Shown here piece by piece: positions 18,105 to 26,816 of a stretch of DNA of 64,000 nucleotides. This stretch comes from Lysobacterales bacterium. GTDB taxonomy: Bacteria > Pseudomonadota > Gammaproteobacteria > Xanthomonadales > SZUA-36. Location of the stretch: positions 1 through 64,000 of the forward strand of contig JABDJL010000142.1 of the NCBI GenBank assembly GCA_013002505.1, written 5' to 3'. The position numbers and the translations under genes are program-made. The first letter of the stretch is position 1, and the number at the start of each line of letters is the position of its first letter. The notes below the pieces were generated by a model. The model was given only the letters and a program-made list of their open reading frames with translations, ran no database searches and had not been told where the DNA came from.

Positions 18105-19358
18105 ATGGAATTTTCGATGTGGTACCTGGGCCTCGCTGCCGCGTTCGGTCTCTTCATGGCCTGGGGCATTGGCGCCAACGATGTCGCCAATGCTATGGCC
18201 ACGTCGGTGGGCTCAAAGGCCCTGACGATCAAGCAAGCCATCCTGGTCGCGGCAATATTCGAGTTTACCGGGGCGTTTTTAGCCGGTGGGCAGGTAACCT
18301 CGACCATACGCAAGGGCATCATCGATGCCAGTACCGTGGAAAACCAGCCGGAACTGCTAGTATTTGGCATGCTTGCTGCACTCCTGGCTGCTGCGATCTG
18401 GTTGTTGATTGCTTCCAAGCGCGGTTGGCCGGTGTCAACCACCCATTCAATAGTCGGCGCAATTGTAGGGTTTGCAGCTGTCGGCATCGGCGTAAACTCG
18501 GTGCACTGGAGCAAGGTCGGCACCATTGCCGCCTCGTGGGTGGTCTCACCGATGCTTTCAGGGTTTATCGCCTATTTCATATTCATGAGCGTGCAAAAGC
18601 TGATTCTTGGAACCAAAGATCCATTCGTTAGTGCACGTAAATATGTACCGATTTACATATTTGCAGTGGGTTTTGTCATGGCCCTGGTGACATTGCTCAA
18701 GGGACTCAAACACGTCGGTCTTGATTTGAGCACCACCCAGTCTTTCGTTGTGGCAGTCATCAGCGGCCTGATCACGATGTTTATTGGTATCGTGCTGATC
18801 AGGCGAATCAAGTTCGACCCCCACGACGATGAGGAATTCAGGTTTACCAATGTCGAGAAGATATTCGGGGTCCTGATGATTTTTACCGCCTGTGGCATGG
18901 CGTTCGCCCATGGTTCAAATGATGTCGCCAATGCGGTTGGTCCGGTCGCGGCAGTGGTGAGCATTGTCAAGACGGGCGCTGTTGCACAAGAATCAGCATT
19001 GGCCACCTGGATCCTGTTGCTGGGTGCCATCGGCATCGTGCTTGGACTGGCCACGTACGGTTGGCGGGTCATTCGAACCGTGGGTCAAAAAATCACTGAA
19101 TTGACACCGTCGCGCGGGTTCGCCGCTGAACTTGCAGCGGCATCCACCGTGGTCATCGCATCCGGAACCGGCATTCCCATTTCGACCACCCACACCCTGG
19201 TCGGTGCGGTACTCGGTGTTGGGGTCGCGCGCGGTATCGGGGCGCTGAATCTGCGCGTGGTCCGGAACATTATGCTGTCGTGGATCGTGACATTGCCGGC
19301 TGGCGGAATACTTGCGATCCTGTTCTTCTTCCTGTTCAAGGGAATCTTTATGAACTGA
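18105..19358 (+). CDS. pit: Low-affinity inorganic phosphate transporter, PiT family
   Basis: A 417-residue polytopic membrane protein with about ten to twelve hydrophobic segments. Both PiT signature repeats are visible: GANDVANAMATSVGSKALT in the N-terminal half and GSNDVANAVGPVAAVV in the C-terminal half, plus the paired GWPVSTTHSIVGAIVGF and GTGIPISTTHTLVGAVLG motifs. It imports metal-phosphate with protons or sodium. GGAGG sits 5 bases before the ATG. Its linkage with a DUF47 gene is the usual arrangement. Confidence 0.95.
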   Translation: MEFSMWYLGLAAAFGLFMAWGIGANDVANAMATSVGSKALTIKQAILVAAIFEFTGAFLAGGQVTSTIRKGIIDASTVENQPELLVFGMLAALLAAAIWLLIASKRGWPVSTTHSIVGAIVGFAAVGIGVNSVHWSKVGTIAASWVVSPMLSGFIAYFIFMSVQKLILGTKDPFVSARKYVPIYIFAVGFVMALVTLLKGLKHVGLDLSTTQSFVVAVISGLITMFIGIVLIRRIKFDPHDDEEFRFTNVEKIFGVLMIFTACGMAFAHGSNDVANAVGPVAAVVSIVKTGAVAQESALATWILLLGAIGIVLGLATYGWRVIRTVGQKITELTPSRGFAAELAAASTVVIASGTGIPISTTHTLVGAVLGVGVARGIGALNLRVVRNIMLSWIVTLPAGGILAILFFFLFKGIFMN

Positions 19359-19448
19359 GTTCCCGGCAAGCCCTTGCTGGCCCGGCGAGCATCAGAGCAG
19401 TAACGCCCTGTGATAACCTTGTATCAACAGCAAACCGAGGCCACGGGC

Positions 19449-20462
19449 GTGAGCTCAAGAGTCAGAATCAGGCCGGCCGTCAAGGAAGACCTCGAAGCCA
19501 TCACCCGGCTGCGTAAGCAGGCCATACTGGAATCTCCACAACAAGACGAGCCACGGGAACACCTGATTCAGTGGGGGGCTGTGCTGTCCGAGGAACGTAC
19601 GCTGAGGCGTATCGCCGAGCAATGCCTGTTGGTCGCCGAAACCTCGGGCGAGGTAATCTCCTGCAATTGTCTCGACCTCGATGAAGGCGAAATGGTCGGG
19701 CCGGTTGTCAAGGAAGGTCATCGCGGCCAGGGCCTGGGGAAACGCATGGTGACCGAAATTGAACGGCTGGCCGTGCAGTACGGCATGAGGGAACTGATCA
19801 CTGAAGCGGCACAGCCCCGGATCGGTTTTTTCAATGCCTGCGGCTACCAGGTGCGGCCCGGCGCATCGCACGAACCAGACCCGCGTACGCGCATCCTGTC
19901 GATCAGGATGTCCCGCCGGTTCCCCAGGCGCCAGACCCGCTATGGCGCCCGCATTCGCCGGCTACTCGAGCAAATCGGAATCCCGCCTGACTACGGCCGC
20001 GAGCGGCGCCTCAAGTTGCAAGCGGAATGCCAGCAACTGGCCACCATTGGCACTGATCTGCGGGGCAGAGAACAATTGATGCAGCCAAAGGCGGCCATGG
20101 CCTGGTATGAAATGCGCAATGCGGCCCTATCTGACGGCATTGAGCTGAATGTGGCCTCTGCTTTCAGGTCGGTGGGTTACCAGGTGACCATTATCGAACG
20201 GAAAAAACAGGCCGGCCAGGACATGGATGAAATCCTGAAGGTTTCCGCCGCGCCAGGTTATAGCGAGCACCACACGGGCCGGGCGATTGATATCTGCTGC
20301 CCGTCAATGCCACCACTGGAGGAATGTTTCGAAAATACCGAAGCATTTGAATGGCTCACAGACTCGGCCCACCGCTTTGGGTTTTCCATGTCCTACCCAC
20401 GCAACAATATTCACCGGATTGCCTATGAACCCTGGCACTGGGCATGGCGTAACAGCAGCTGA
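19449..20462 (+). CDS. GNAT acetyltransferase / VanY-type D-Ala-D-Ala carboxypeptidase fusion
   Basis: A two-domain protein of 337 residues from GTG 19449, chosen for GAGG 8 bases ahead and because the GNAT fold begins at VRIRPAVKEDLEAI; a GTG at 19410 is the alternative. Residues 1-150 are a GNAT domain with the acetyl-CoA loop EGHRGQGLGKRM. Residues 170-337 are an M15/VanY-type zinc peptidase with FRSVGYQ, SEHHTGRAID (His274, Asp281) and EPWHW (His330), all three zinc ligands in place. No signal peptide is seen, so it is predicted to be cytoplasmic, perhaps acting in peptidoglycan recycling or immunity to a peptide. The fusion is unusual and its substrate is unknown. Confidence 0.82.
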   Translation: MSSRVRIRPAVKEDLEAITRLRKQAILESPQQDEPREHLIQWGAVLSEERTLRRIAEQCLLVAETSGEVISCNCLDLDEGEMVGPVVKEGHRGQGLGKRMVTEIERLAVQYGMRELITEAAQPRIGFFNACGYQVRPGASHEPDPRTRILSIRMSRRFPRRQTRYGARIRRLLEQIGIPPDYGRERRLKLQAECQQLATIGTDLRGREQLMQPKAAMAWYEMRNAALSDGIELNVASAFRSVGYQVTIIERKKQAGQDMDEILKVSAAPGYSEHHTGRAIDICCPSMPPLEECFENTEAFEWLTDSAHRFGFSMSYPRNNIHRIAYEPWHWAWRNSS

Positions 20463-20469
20463 CCCGGTT

Positions 20470-20934
20470 TTAGTGGACGCTTCCTGACAACTCGACGCTG
20501 CCGCCTTCCGGTTCGTGTGGTCGCGGAGCAAGATCGAACGGAAGCTGGATCTGGCTCAGCCCCAAACGCGATAAGAGGTGACGCATTTCCAGTTGCAACA
20601 TGGGATAAAGCTGGCGCGCCAGTTCAGAATGGCTGCCGGTAAATGTTGCCATGTCCATCGCCTCGCCGGCGATCTGCTGATAAACCGCCTCCATGCCGAC
20701 CAGGGCCTTGAAAGCCGGGCCCTTGTTTCCGTCGGACCCACCGTTGCAATCCAGCCGTGCTGTCACCTGGTAGGCAGGTAATGCCGACTTGTCCTCGGAT
20801 TCGACGATGCGCGGTGTCAGGTTGAGTTCGACCTTTGCTTCCTGCATACCGGGGTTCTTGTTGGCGCGTAATAACTCGGCGTGGAATACGGACGCCTGCA
20901 CATGCTGTAGTACGAACTGCTGAAGTAAATTCAT
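20470..20934 (-). CDS. SecB-like small protein
   Basis: A 154-residue protein with no signal peptide. I recognise it only weakly. The order of an N-terminal strand region (QASVFHAELL, KVELNLTPRIV), a middle segment (YQVTARLDC, FKALVGMEAVYQQIAG) and a C-terminal segment (LYPMLQLEMRHLLSRLGLSQIQLPFDL) resembles SecB, whose C-terminus reads FPYAREC...GFPQLLLAPVNFDALY. It is also close to SecB in length (about 155). It could be a divergent chaperone, for instance a toxin-antitoxin or export chaperone, or a member of an unrelated hypothetical family. It ends 8 bases from the oppositely oriented GNAT-VanY gene. Confidence 0.5.
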   Translation of the reverse strand: MNLLQQFVLQHVQASVFHAELLRANKNPGMQEAKVELNLTPRIVESEDKSALPAYQVTARLDCNGGSDGNKGPAFKALVGMEAVYQQIAGEAMDMATFTGSHSELARQLYPMLQLEMRHLLSRLGLSQIQLPFDLAPRPHEPEGGSVELSGSVH

Positions 20935-21013
20935 GAATTAAACCCACATCCTGACCCGTTTTACATGGCGCTTGAAGTGGCTGTATTCAAGCGGGGCGAA
21001 CCCGGATTTGCGT

Positions 21014-21637
21014 TTACAGTTCTGAAGCCCGCCAGAAATACCAACTGGCCACCGAGCGATATGGCGCAAGGTGGCGCGTACGGAGGTGTACTTTCTCAGG
21101 CTTGGGCAAGGCCCTCATCCGGTAAATATTCTGAACGCCTTTTTGGATCGCCAGGTCCGTGGCCGGCATTACGTCCGGCCGCCCAAGGTTAAAAATCAGG
21201 TACATTTGCGCGGTCCACGGTCCGATACCCCGAACCTCGCAAAGCCGGTCAGTGATTTCCTCGTCCGTCATGCGAGCCATCTGCCACGGGTTGGGCAGTG
21301 ACCCGTCAACCGCGTGGCGTGCAAGATCCTGGATCGAAAGTGACTTGGCCTGTGAAAGACCCACGGCCCGCAACTGTTCCACCGGCATCGTCACCAGCAA
21401 TTCCGGATCAGGCTCGCGACCGGGAAACAAATCGAGAAAACGGCCGTGTATTGTTCCGGCCGCCTTGCCTGAAAGTTGCTGGTAGGCCACGGCCCGGGAT
21501 AGCGCAGCGAACAGGCTACCTTCGCGGCGTAGCGGCAGGCGTTGCTTGCCGAATTCGTGGATGAATGCCGACAGGCGCTCACACCGGCCATGCAGATGAT
21601 CCACGGCTTCGTTCCACTGGAATTTACGCCGGTTCAA
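21014..21637 (-). CDS. DNA-3-methyladenine glycosylase II-like (AlkA/HhH-GPD) protein
   Basis: A 207-residue HhH-GPD base-excision glycosylase. The helix-hairpin-helix and catalytic region is VRGIGPWTAQMYLIFNLGR followed by the essential Asp in MPATDLAIQKG. SLFAALSRAVAYQQLSGKAA is the typical N-terminal helix with the family Gln-Gln. The frame runs open to 21913, but the sequence there is translation across the DUF423 gene and is not protein-like. TTG at 21637 overlaps the DUF423 stop (TTGA) and starts MNRRKFQWNEAV, a sensible start. It lacks the N-terminal TBP-like domain of E. coli AlkA, like short AlkA/Mag proteins. Confidence 0.88.
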   Translation of the reverse strand: MNRRKFQWNEAVDHLHGRCERLSAFIHEFGKQRLPLRREGSLFAALSRAVAYQQLSGKAAGTIHGRFLDLFPGREPDPELLVTMPVEQLRAVGLSQAKSLSIQDLARHAVDGSLPNPWQMARMTDEEITDRLCEVRGIGPWTAQMYLIFNLGRPDVMPATDLAIQKGVQNIYRMRALPKPEKVHLRTRHLAPYRSVASWYFWRASEL

Positions 21638-22035
21638 CTGGACGGGCTCTCTGGGTGACCGGGTTTGCCGAAGCCTGCGACGAACAGCAGGACCCAGCCA
21701 AGCAATAATCCCATGCCGCCCACGGGTGCGGCCGGGCCGGGACCCGTGCCACCAGTGATCATCGCAAAGTAAATCGTGCCACTGAAAAGCGCCACGCCGC
21801 CCGCTATCAGCAACGCTGAAAGAGCGAGCAAGTGGCGGTGAACATTGCTCAGCGAAGCCATGGCCAACAGCGCAGGCGCATGAACCAGATTCACCAGTAC
21901 GGCCGCCTGCCACTGCCGATAGCGGCCGGGGTCGTCAAGGCCATCTACCCAGTGACTGCCGGCGGCTGCAAACAACACGCCCGCGAAACCCAGCACGGCA
22001 GCCACTGCGAGGATCGATTGGCGAAGGGTATTCAC
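21634..22035 (-). CDS. DUF423 membrane protein (YgdD family)
   Basis: A 133-residue inner-membrane protein with four predicted hydrophobic helices. The family pattern is visible: an N-terminal helix with GFAGVLFAAAGSHWV, FSGTIYFAMITG, and APVGGMGLLLGWVLLFVAG near the C-terminus. The function of this widespread family is unknown. It begins 12 bases after the DUF4340 gene and its stop overlaps the start of the glycosylase gene, so it is in the same minus-strand operon as the Gld-like ABC genes. Confidence 0.85.
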   Translation of the reverse strand: MNTLRQSILAVAAVLGFAGVLFAAAGSHWVDGLDDPGRYRQWQAAVLVNLVHAPALLAMASLSNVHRHLLALSALLIAGGVALFSGTIYFAMITGGTGPGPAAPVGGMGLLLGWVLLFVAGFGKPGHPESPSS

Positions 22036-22047
22036 GCCATCGGCTGC

Positions 22048-23100
22048 TTACTGGTCGTCCAGCGGTTTGAGAAAGTTTTCATTGCGGCGCAGCAGGTTGT
22101 CCATGCGCGTCGAAGATACCTGGTAGAGCCAGCCCTCGGTACGTTGCCGGATACCTTCGACCTGTTCCATTGCCTGCTCCTCGGCCAGATCGGGGTCGAC
22201 CAGGTCAGTGCTGATGCGCACCCACCGTGTTACTTCCGATTCACCTGCTGCAGAGTCATCTTGCACCGCTTCGACGGTTAGTACTTCAGCGTTAACCCTG
22301 GCTCCGTTGAACAGGGTCACCGTTGATTCAGCCAGCACATTCGCCGCCTCGATCTCATCACGCTGCACATCATCTATCTCGAGCATCGAAAACATTCCGG
22401 CTGCGGAATTCAAAGTATAGACAGACTGAAGTTCACGTCCTTCCGGCAGGGTTTTGAGGCTGAAATCGCTGTCATCGGCAGATGCTTTGCTCAACGTAAC
22501 GACCTCGCCGTCGGCGTGCATGATTGAAACACTTGCGACCAGGCCCGCGCCAAGATCGAGTAACTGCCTGTCCGCCCAGTCAATGGTTTCGTCCGGCAGG
22601 TCGAATTCCTGGTCAATCAACACCACCTGGCCCGCGTCGGCGCGGCGTACATATTGTCCGAACTGCAAGTCGGGAATATCACCGGCAATGATGCTCCAGG
22701 CCTGCTCCCCTGTGCCTACATCGAGCACTGCCGCTTGTGACCCGGAAGCCCCCGGGTCCTCGACGCCAAGCCGCTCAAAGTAGTCCGGATTGGCGGTTTT
22801 GAATTCCACGATCGTGGCTTCTGCCAGCGCGGACAAGGTCGCACGCACACGCTGCCAGTCAGCCGGATAACCATCGAGCTCTCCAACAGTCCAATTCGAA
22901 TCGCCCCGCGAAAGTGTCGCTATGGTCTCACCGGCACTGCGGTGCACGAGGCTGGTTACATCATTGACCTGTTCGGCCAGCCCGGGAATAAACTTTTGCC
23001 CGGCCGGTTCATCCTCGCGCCCTTCCCGGTCCATCATGACCGTTAACACGACGGCCACCGCGGTCAGGGCGGCAAGCATCAGGAACGGTTTACGGTTCAT
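22048..23100 (-). CDS. DUF4340 membrane-anchored protein of a Gld-like ABC system
   Basis: A 350-residue protein with one N-terminal transmembrane anchor (MNRKPFLMLAALTAVAVVLTVMM). A periplasmic region follows, rich in beta strands, with two similar halves (VTSLVHRSAGETIATLSRGDSNWTV and later VVTLSKASADDSDFSL), as in DUF4340 proteins. Its ATG shares one base with the stop of the GldG-like gene, which indicates coupled translation. DUF4340 proteins are regularly found with GldA/GldF/GldG homologues outside the Bacteroidetes; their role is not established. Confidence 0.85.
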   Translation of the reverse strand: MNRKPFLMLAALTAVAVVLTVMMDREGREDEPAGQKFIPGLAEQVNDVTSLVHRSAGETIATLSRGDSNWTVGELDGYPADWQRVRATLSALAEATIVEFKTANPDYFERLGVEDPGASGSQAAVLDVGTGEQAWSIIAGDIPDLQFGQYVRRADAGQVVLIDQEFDLPDETIDWADRQLLDLGAGLVASVSIMHADGEVVTLSKASADDSDFSLKTLPEGRELQSVYTLNSAAGMFSMLEIDDVQRDEIEAANVLAESTVTLFNGARVNAEVLTVEAVQDDSAAGESEVTRWVRISTDLVDPDLAEEQAMEQVEGIRQRTEGWLYQVSSTRMDNLLRRNENFLKPLDDQ

Positions 23101-24971
23101 CAGGCAGCCTCCTCGCGACGCTTGCGGCGCGAGCGGACATAAACCAATGCCGCAACAGCTACCAACAGGGGCATCAGCGCGATATTGGCCAACTTCAGGC
23201 GGGTACCCAGGGCGTCGATATCGCGCTCCAGGTCATGCCGTACGGCGCGCAAATCACTGCGAATCTGCAATCGCTGTTGCATGAACCGGTCCACCGCCTC
23301 GCGCTGCTCGTCTGAGAATACATCGAGGTTTCCGTCGTCACGGCTGGATTGCAGTTCAGCAAGTTTTTGCTCCGTATCTTCCAGTTCCTGCTGGAGTCGT
23401 TCCTCGGTGGCCCGGAAGCGGGTCTCCGCGGCCAGGCGCAGCCTCTCGACCCGGTCGAACGGGCGGCTGGTGGTCGCCCGGGTCCGGACACTGATCAGGT
23501 CGGGTGAACCCAAGAGGTGGTCCACGGCATTAATGACCAGGTTGCCGTTATCGGCAAATGAGCTGGCGATGGTCTGACCGAGAAAGTTCTGCTTTTGCAC
23601 CCACAGGCGGTCAGTCAGGATGTCGGTATCGGCAAACAACAGCACCTGGATGCCCTGTTCAGATGATTGTGCCATGTGTTCATTATCCGAAGCCCCGGGC
23701 GCGGAGTCGAAGGCCGACGACGCTGGCCCGCTGACGCGCGCCGCCAGGGTATAGAGGTCGCCGGTCGACTGGAACCCGTTCATCAGGTCGCGAGGATCGG
23801 TCAGAAACCTCATGCGCTGCGCATCAATCGGCGCCGCGTTCTGGCTGGTTCGGGCCAGCGGTGTCAGGGTCGTGCTGGCGCCTTCGACCGCCTCGAGGAA
23901 CCCGGAAGAGGAGAAATTCACCGCTTCCAGGTCGGCGCTGACGATGTCTTCCTGGTTGAGTCCGTCCCGCGGTACCGACAGGATCGCCAGGTGGCGTACA
24001 GGCTGTGAACCGCCTCCCATGCCAACCTGGAGCGCATACAGGGCGTCACCGATCATTTTGGTTGCATCGAAGTTTACGCCCCAGGCTTCCAGCAATGCAC
24101 CCAGCGATGAGCTGCTGCCGGCATTCAGGGGCGCCATCGGATCGCCCGGCGCGCCACCCTGGTCGGCCTCGGCGAACGGGTCCATGAACGCCACCAGCCG
24201 GCCACCGTTCAGAACGAACTGGTCGATGGCATAAGTCATTTGATCGTCGAGGTTTTTCGGGTGAACGAGGAACAGCAAGTCCAGGTCTTCAGGTAGTTCA
24301 CCGGACTCCGGCAATATCTCGACCACTTCGAACGCCTGCTGAAGTTGTTCGTAAATCGTCCACGCCGGGCGCATTGCCTGGCGTGCCGGGTCGTAGCCGG
24401 GTTTCATGTCGAGCCCTGCCAGCAAGCCCACCTTGCTGCGCTTCGGGTGAGAAAGGCTGGAGACCATCTTGGCCACGTCGTATTCCAGGAACTGTTCCTT
24501 GCTTGGCTGCAGAAACGGCATCGCCTGGACGTCATCCAGGGAATTGGTGGCGGCAAGCCCGAAATACAGTGAATCACCCGTTGCGCCGACCGGGACAGCT
24601 TGCAGACCAAACTGCCCAGCCCTGTCTTCGTCAGTGGAAAACGGTTCCGGGTTGACACGGTGCAAGGTCAGCTTGGTGCCCCCGAGTACTTCCATTTCTT
24701 CAAGCAGTTCTCCGACCCATTGCGCGTATCGCCTGATCTGGGGCAGATCGCGACTGGTTTCCTCGGAGAAAAACAGGTACAGGTTCACCGGCTCTTCGAG
24801 GTTCTTCAGAATATTCCTGGTGCCTTCGCTCAGCGTGTATTGCTTGTTGGCGGTCAGATCCACGCGCCAGCCGCTGAACAGGCTTTCTGTCAGTATCACC
24901 AGCGCCATGAACAGTATTGCCAGCAATGCCAGTGACCCGGCGGAATACCAGTTTCGAGTGCGTTGATCCAT
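23100..24971 (-). CDS. GldG-like ABC transporter auxiliary protein
   Basis: A 623-residue protein with an N-terminal TM (about 12-32), a long extracytoplasmic region, and a C-terminal TM (LANIALMPLLVAVAALVYV) followed by an Arg/Lys-rich cytoplasmic tail (RSRRKRREEAA). The start WRVDLTANKQYTLSEGTRNILKNLEEPVNLYLFFSE is the hallmark of the GldG/ABC_transp_aux family. DLLFLVHPKNLDDQMTYAID and NGGRLVAFMDPFAE fit the IFT52/GldG-type fold. A coiled coil (about 510-580) precedes the last helix. It is coupled to the permease gene upstream by a one-base overlap. Confidence 0.88.
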   Translation of the reverse strand: MDQRTRNWYSAGSLALLAILFMALVILTESLFSGWRVDLTANKQYTLSEGTRNILKNLEEPVNLYLFFSEETSRDLPQIRRYAQWVGELLEEMEVLGGTKLTLHRVNPEPFSTDEDRAGQFGLQAVPVGATGDSLYFGLAATNSLDDVQAMPFLQPSKEQFLEYDVAKMVSSLSHPKRSKVGLLAGLDMKPGYDPARQAMRPAWTIYEQLQQAFEVVEILPESGELPEDLDLLFLVHPKNLDDQMTYAIDQFVLNGGRLVAFMDPFAEADQGGAPGDPMAPLNAGSSSSLGALLEAWGVNFDATKMIGDALYALQVGMGGGSQPVRHLAILSVPRDGLNQEDIVSADLEAVNFSSSGFLEAVEGASTTLTPLARTSQNAAPIDAQRMRFLTDPRDLMNGFQSTGDLYTLAARVSGPASSAFDSAPGASDNEHMAQSSEQGIQVLLFADTDILTDRLWVQKQNFLGQTIASSFADNGNLVINAVDHLLGSPDLISVRTRATTSRPFDRVERLRLAAETRFRATEERLQQELEDTEQKLAELQSSRDDGNLDVFSDEQREAVDRFMQQRLQIRSDLRAVRHDLERDIDALGTRLKLANIALMPLLVAVAALVYVRSRRKRREEAA

Positions 24972-25705
24972 CAGTCGGCCTTTTTCTGTTCGAGAACGAT
25001 GACATTGGCGGCCAGCCAGAAACCAGCCACCAGAACGAAATACAGCAAGTCACGAAAATCCACCACGCCACGGGATATGTCAGCGTAGTGAGACAGGAAA
25101 CTGAGGCTGGAAACTGCATCCAGCAGCGCCTGTGGCGCCCAGCCGCTGAACAGGTTCGTGATCATGGGCAGGCCGCTGAGCAGGAATCCGAAACAAACGA
25201 CTACGCTGAGAATGAAAGCCACGACCTGGTTGCGGTTCACCGCGGACAGGCAGGAGCCAATGGCGAGGAATCCACCGGCCATCAACCAGCTACCAAGGTA
25301 AGCTGCCAAAATGGCGCCATTGTCGGGTGAGCCCAGGTAATTGACCGTGATCCATACCGGAAAAGTCAGCGCCAGGGCAATGCCGAGAAACAACCATGCT
25401 GCCAGGTATTTGCCCATTACGGCCTGGAAAGTGCTGATCGGCAATGTCAGCAACAATTCAATGGTGCCGGACTTGCGTTCCTCCGCCCACAAACGCATGG
25501 ATATTGCCGGCACCAGGAACAGGTATAACCAGGGATGGAAGCGGAAGAAGGGGTCGAGGTCAGCGATGCCGCGTTCGAAAAAACTACCCAGGTAGAACGT
25601 AAACACGCCTGACATGACGAGAAATATGATGATAAAGACGTACGCGACCGGCGTGGCGAAATAACCCGCCAGTTCACGCCTCAGGACCGTGGTAACCGCA
25701 GACAT
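24971..25705 (-). CDS. ABC transporter permease, GldF-like
   Basis: A 244-residue ABC-2 type permease with six hydrophobic segments. TVLRRELAGYFATPVAYVFI at the N-terminus and MRLWAEERKSGTIELLLTLP in the middle are typical of GldF/ABC-2 permeases of the NosY class. It forms an operon with the ATPase upstream and the GldG-like protein downstream, with one-base overlaps on both sides. In Bacteroidetes GldAFG supports gliding and type 9 secretion. Nothing else of that machinery is present here, so another envelope role is more likely. Confidence 0.88.
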   Translation of the reverse strand: MSAVTTVLRRELAGYFATPVAYVFIIIFLVMSGVFTFYLGSFFERGIADLDPFFRFHPWLYLFLVPAISMRLWAEERKSGTIELLLTLPISTFQAVMGKYLAAWLFLGIALALTFPVWITVNYLGSPDNGAILAAYLGSWLMAGGFLAIGSCLSAVNRNQVVAFILSVVVCFGFLLSGLPMITNLFSGWAPQALLDAVSSLSFLSHYADISRGVVDFRDLLYFVLVAGFWLAANVIVLEQKKAD

Positions 25706-26622
25706 CAGCTCATCCCTCCACGCGTGATTTCGCGAAACACCTCGTCGAAGCGGCCTGCTTCCAGTTTCAGTTCATGCACCTTCCAGTCATGCTGGGAAAT
25801 GGCATTGCTGACCGCACTGAACAGTTGGTCGGAGGCCGGGAACACCGTCAACTCCCGGCCCGATACTTCGGCACCAGCGACTTCCGGCAGGTCACTGAGG
25901 ACACTGGCCGCTTTTTGTGCTTCGTCGAGCACCATGCTCACGGCGTTGTGGTATCGCGACCGGGCAACCAGGCCCTGCGGCGAATCGTCTACCTTGAGTT
26001 CGCCATCAGCAATGATCATGACGCGATTACAAACCGCTTCGACCTCCTCGAGGATGTGCGTGGAAATGATGATGATCTTGTCCGAGGCCATCTGGTCAAT
26101 CAATTGCCTGACCTCGTGCTTCTGGTTGGGGTCAAGCCCGTCCGTGGGCTCATCCAGGATCAAAATGGGCGGATCGTGCATGATTGCCTGGGCCAGTCCC
26201 ACGCGCCGCCTGAAGCCCTTGGAAAGCGTGTCGACAGGTTGGTGCAATACGCCCTTTAGCTGAAGCTTTTCGACGCAATCGTTGACGGCACTGTCACGAG
26301 AAGCAGGCAGAATTTCACGTGCCCGGGCGATGAACTGCAGAAACTGCAGCACGGTCATCTCTCCATAGCTTGGGGCGCCCTCGGGCAGATAGCCCATGCA
26401 GCGCCGCGCAGCGAGGGAGTCGTCAACAAGATCGTGTCCGTTGACTCTCGCCGTGCCGGATGTCGGTGCCAGGAAGCCGGTCAGCATTTTCATGGTGGTC
26501 GATTTTCCGGCGCCGTTGGGCCCGAGAAAGCCCAGAACCTGGCCCGGCTCCACGGTAAAACTGAGGTCTTTTACGGCCGTAAAACTTCCGAAATCCTTAC
26601 GCAAAGACTGTGCTTCGATCAT
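25705..26622 (-). CDS. ABC transporter ATP-binding protein, GldA-like
   Basis: A 305-residue ATPase. Walker A is GPNGAGKST, the signature is LSKGFRRRVGLAQA, Walker B is ILILDEPTDGLD, and the switch His is in IISTHILEEVE. The C-terminal 75 residues form a DUF4162-like tail. The frame is open to 26700, but the ABC domain begins at MIEAQSLRKDFG, so ATG 26622 is chosen; AGGG lies about 9 bases ahead. It is the first gene of the ATPase-permease-GldG-DUF4340-DUF423-glycosylase run. Confidence 0.9.
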   Translation of the reverse strand: MIEAQSLRKDFGSFTAVKDLSFTVEPGQVLGFLGPNGAGKSTTMKMLTGFLAPTSGTARVNGHDLVDDSLAARRCMGYLPEGAPSYGEMTVLQFLQFIARAREILPASRDSAVNDCVEKLQLKGVLHQPVDTLSKGFRRRVGLAQAIMHDPPILILDEPTDGLDPNQKHEVRQLIDQMASDKIIIISTHILEEVEAVCNRVMIIADGELKVDDSPQGLVARSRYHNAVSMVLDEAQKAASVLSDLPEVAGAEVSGRELTVFPASDQLFSAVSNAISQHDWKVHELKLEAGRFDEVFREITRGGMS

Positions 26623-26816
26623 GCGTTTTTCCCTGGTTTTCCATCGACAAACCCGTGCGGCGTGTCCAAGCCCTGAACGGGCACCCGATATTTTCTTCAT
26701 TCGTCCGGGATTTTCAAGTCCTGGGGCTCTTGTGCTCGATTAATGCGCCCGGCGGTGAAAATGACCGCTTTTACGCAGCCAAGTTCCCCCATGTTCGCTG
26801 TTCAGCCTGAAAATCG

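Noticed and set aside
21638-21913. N-terminal extension of the DNA glycosylase
   Set aside because: The extra residues are Gly/Arg/His-rich translation of the DUF423 gene in another frame, with no family similarity.
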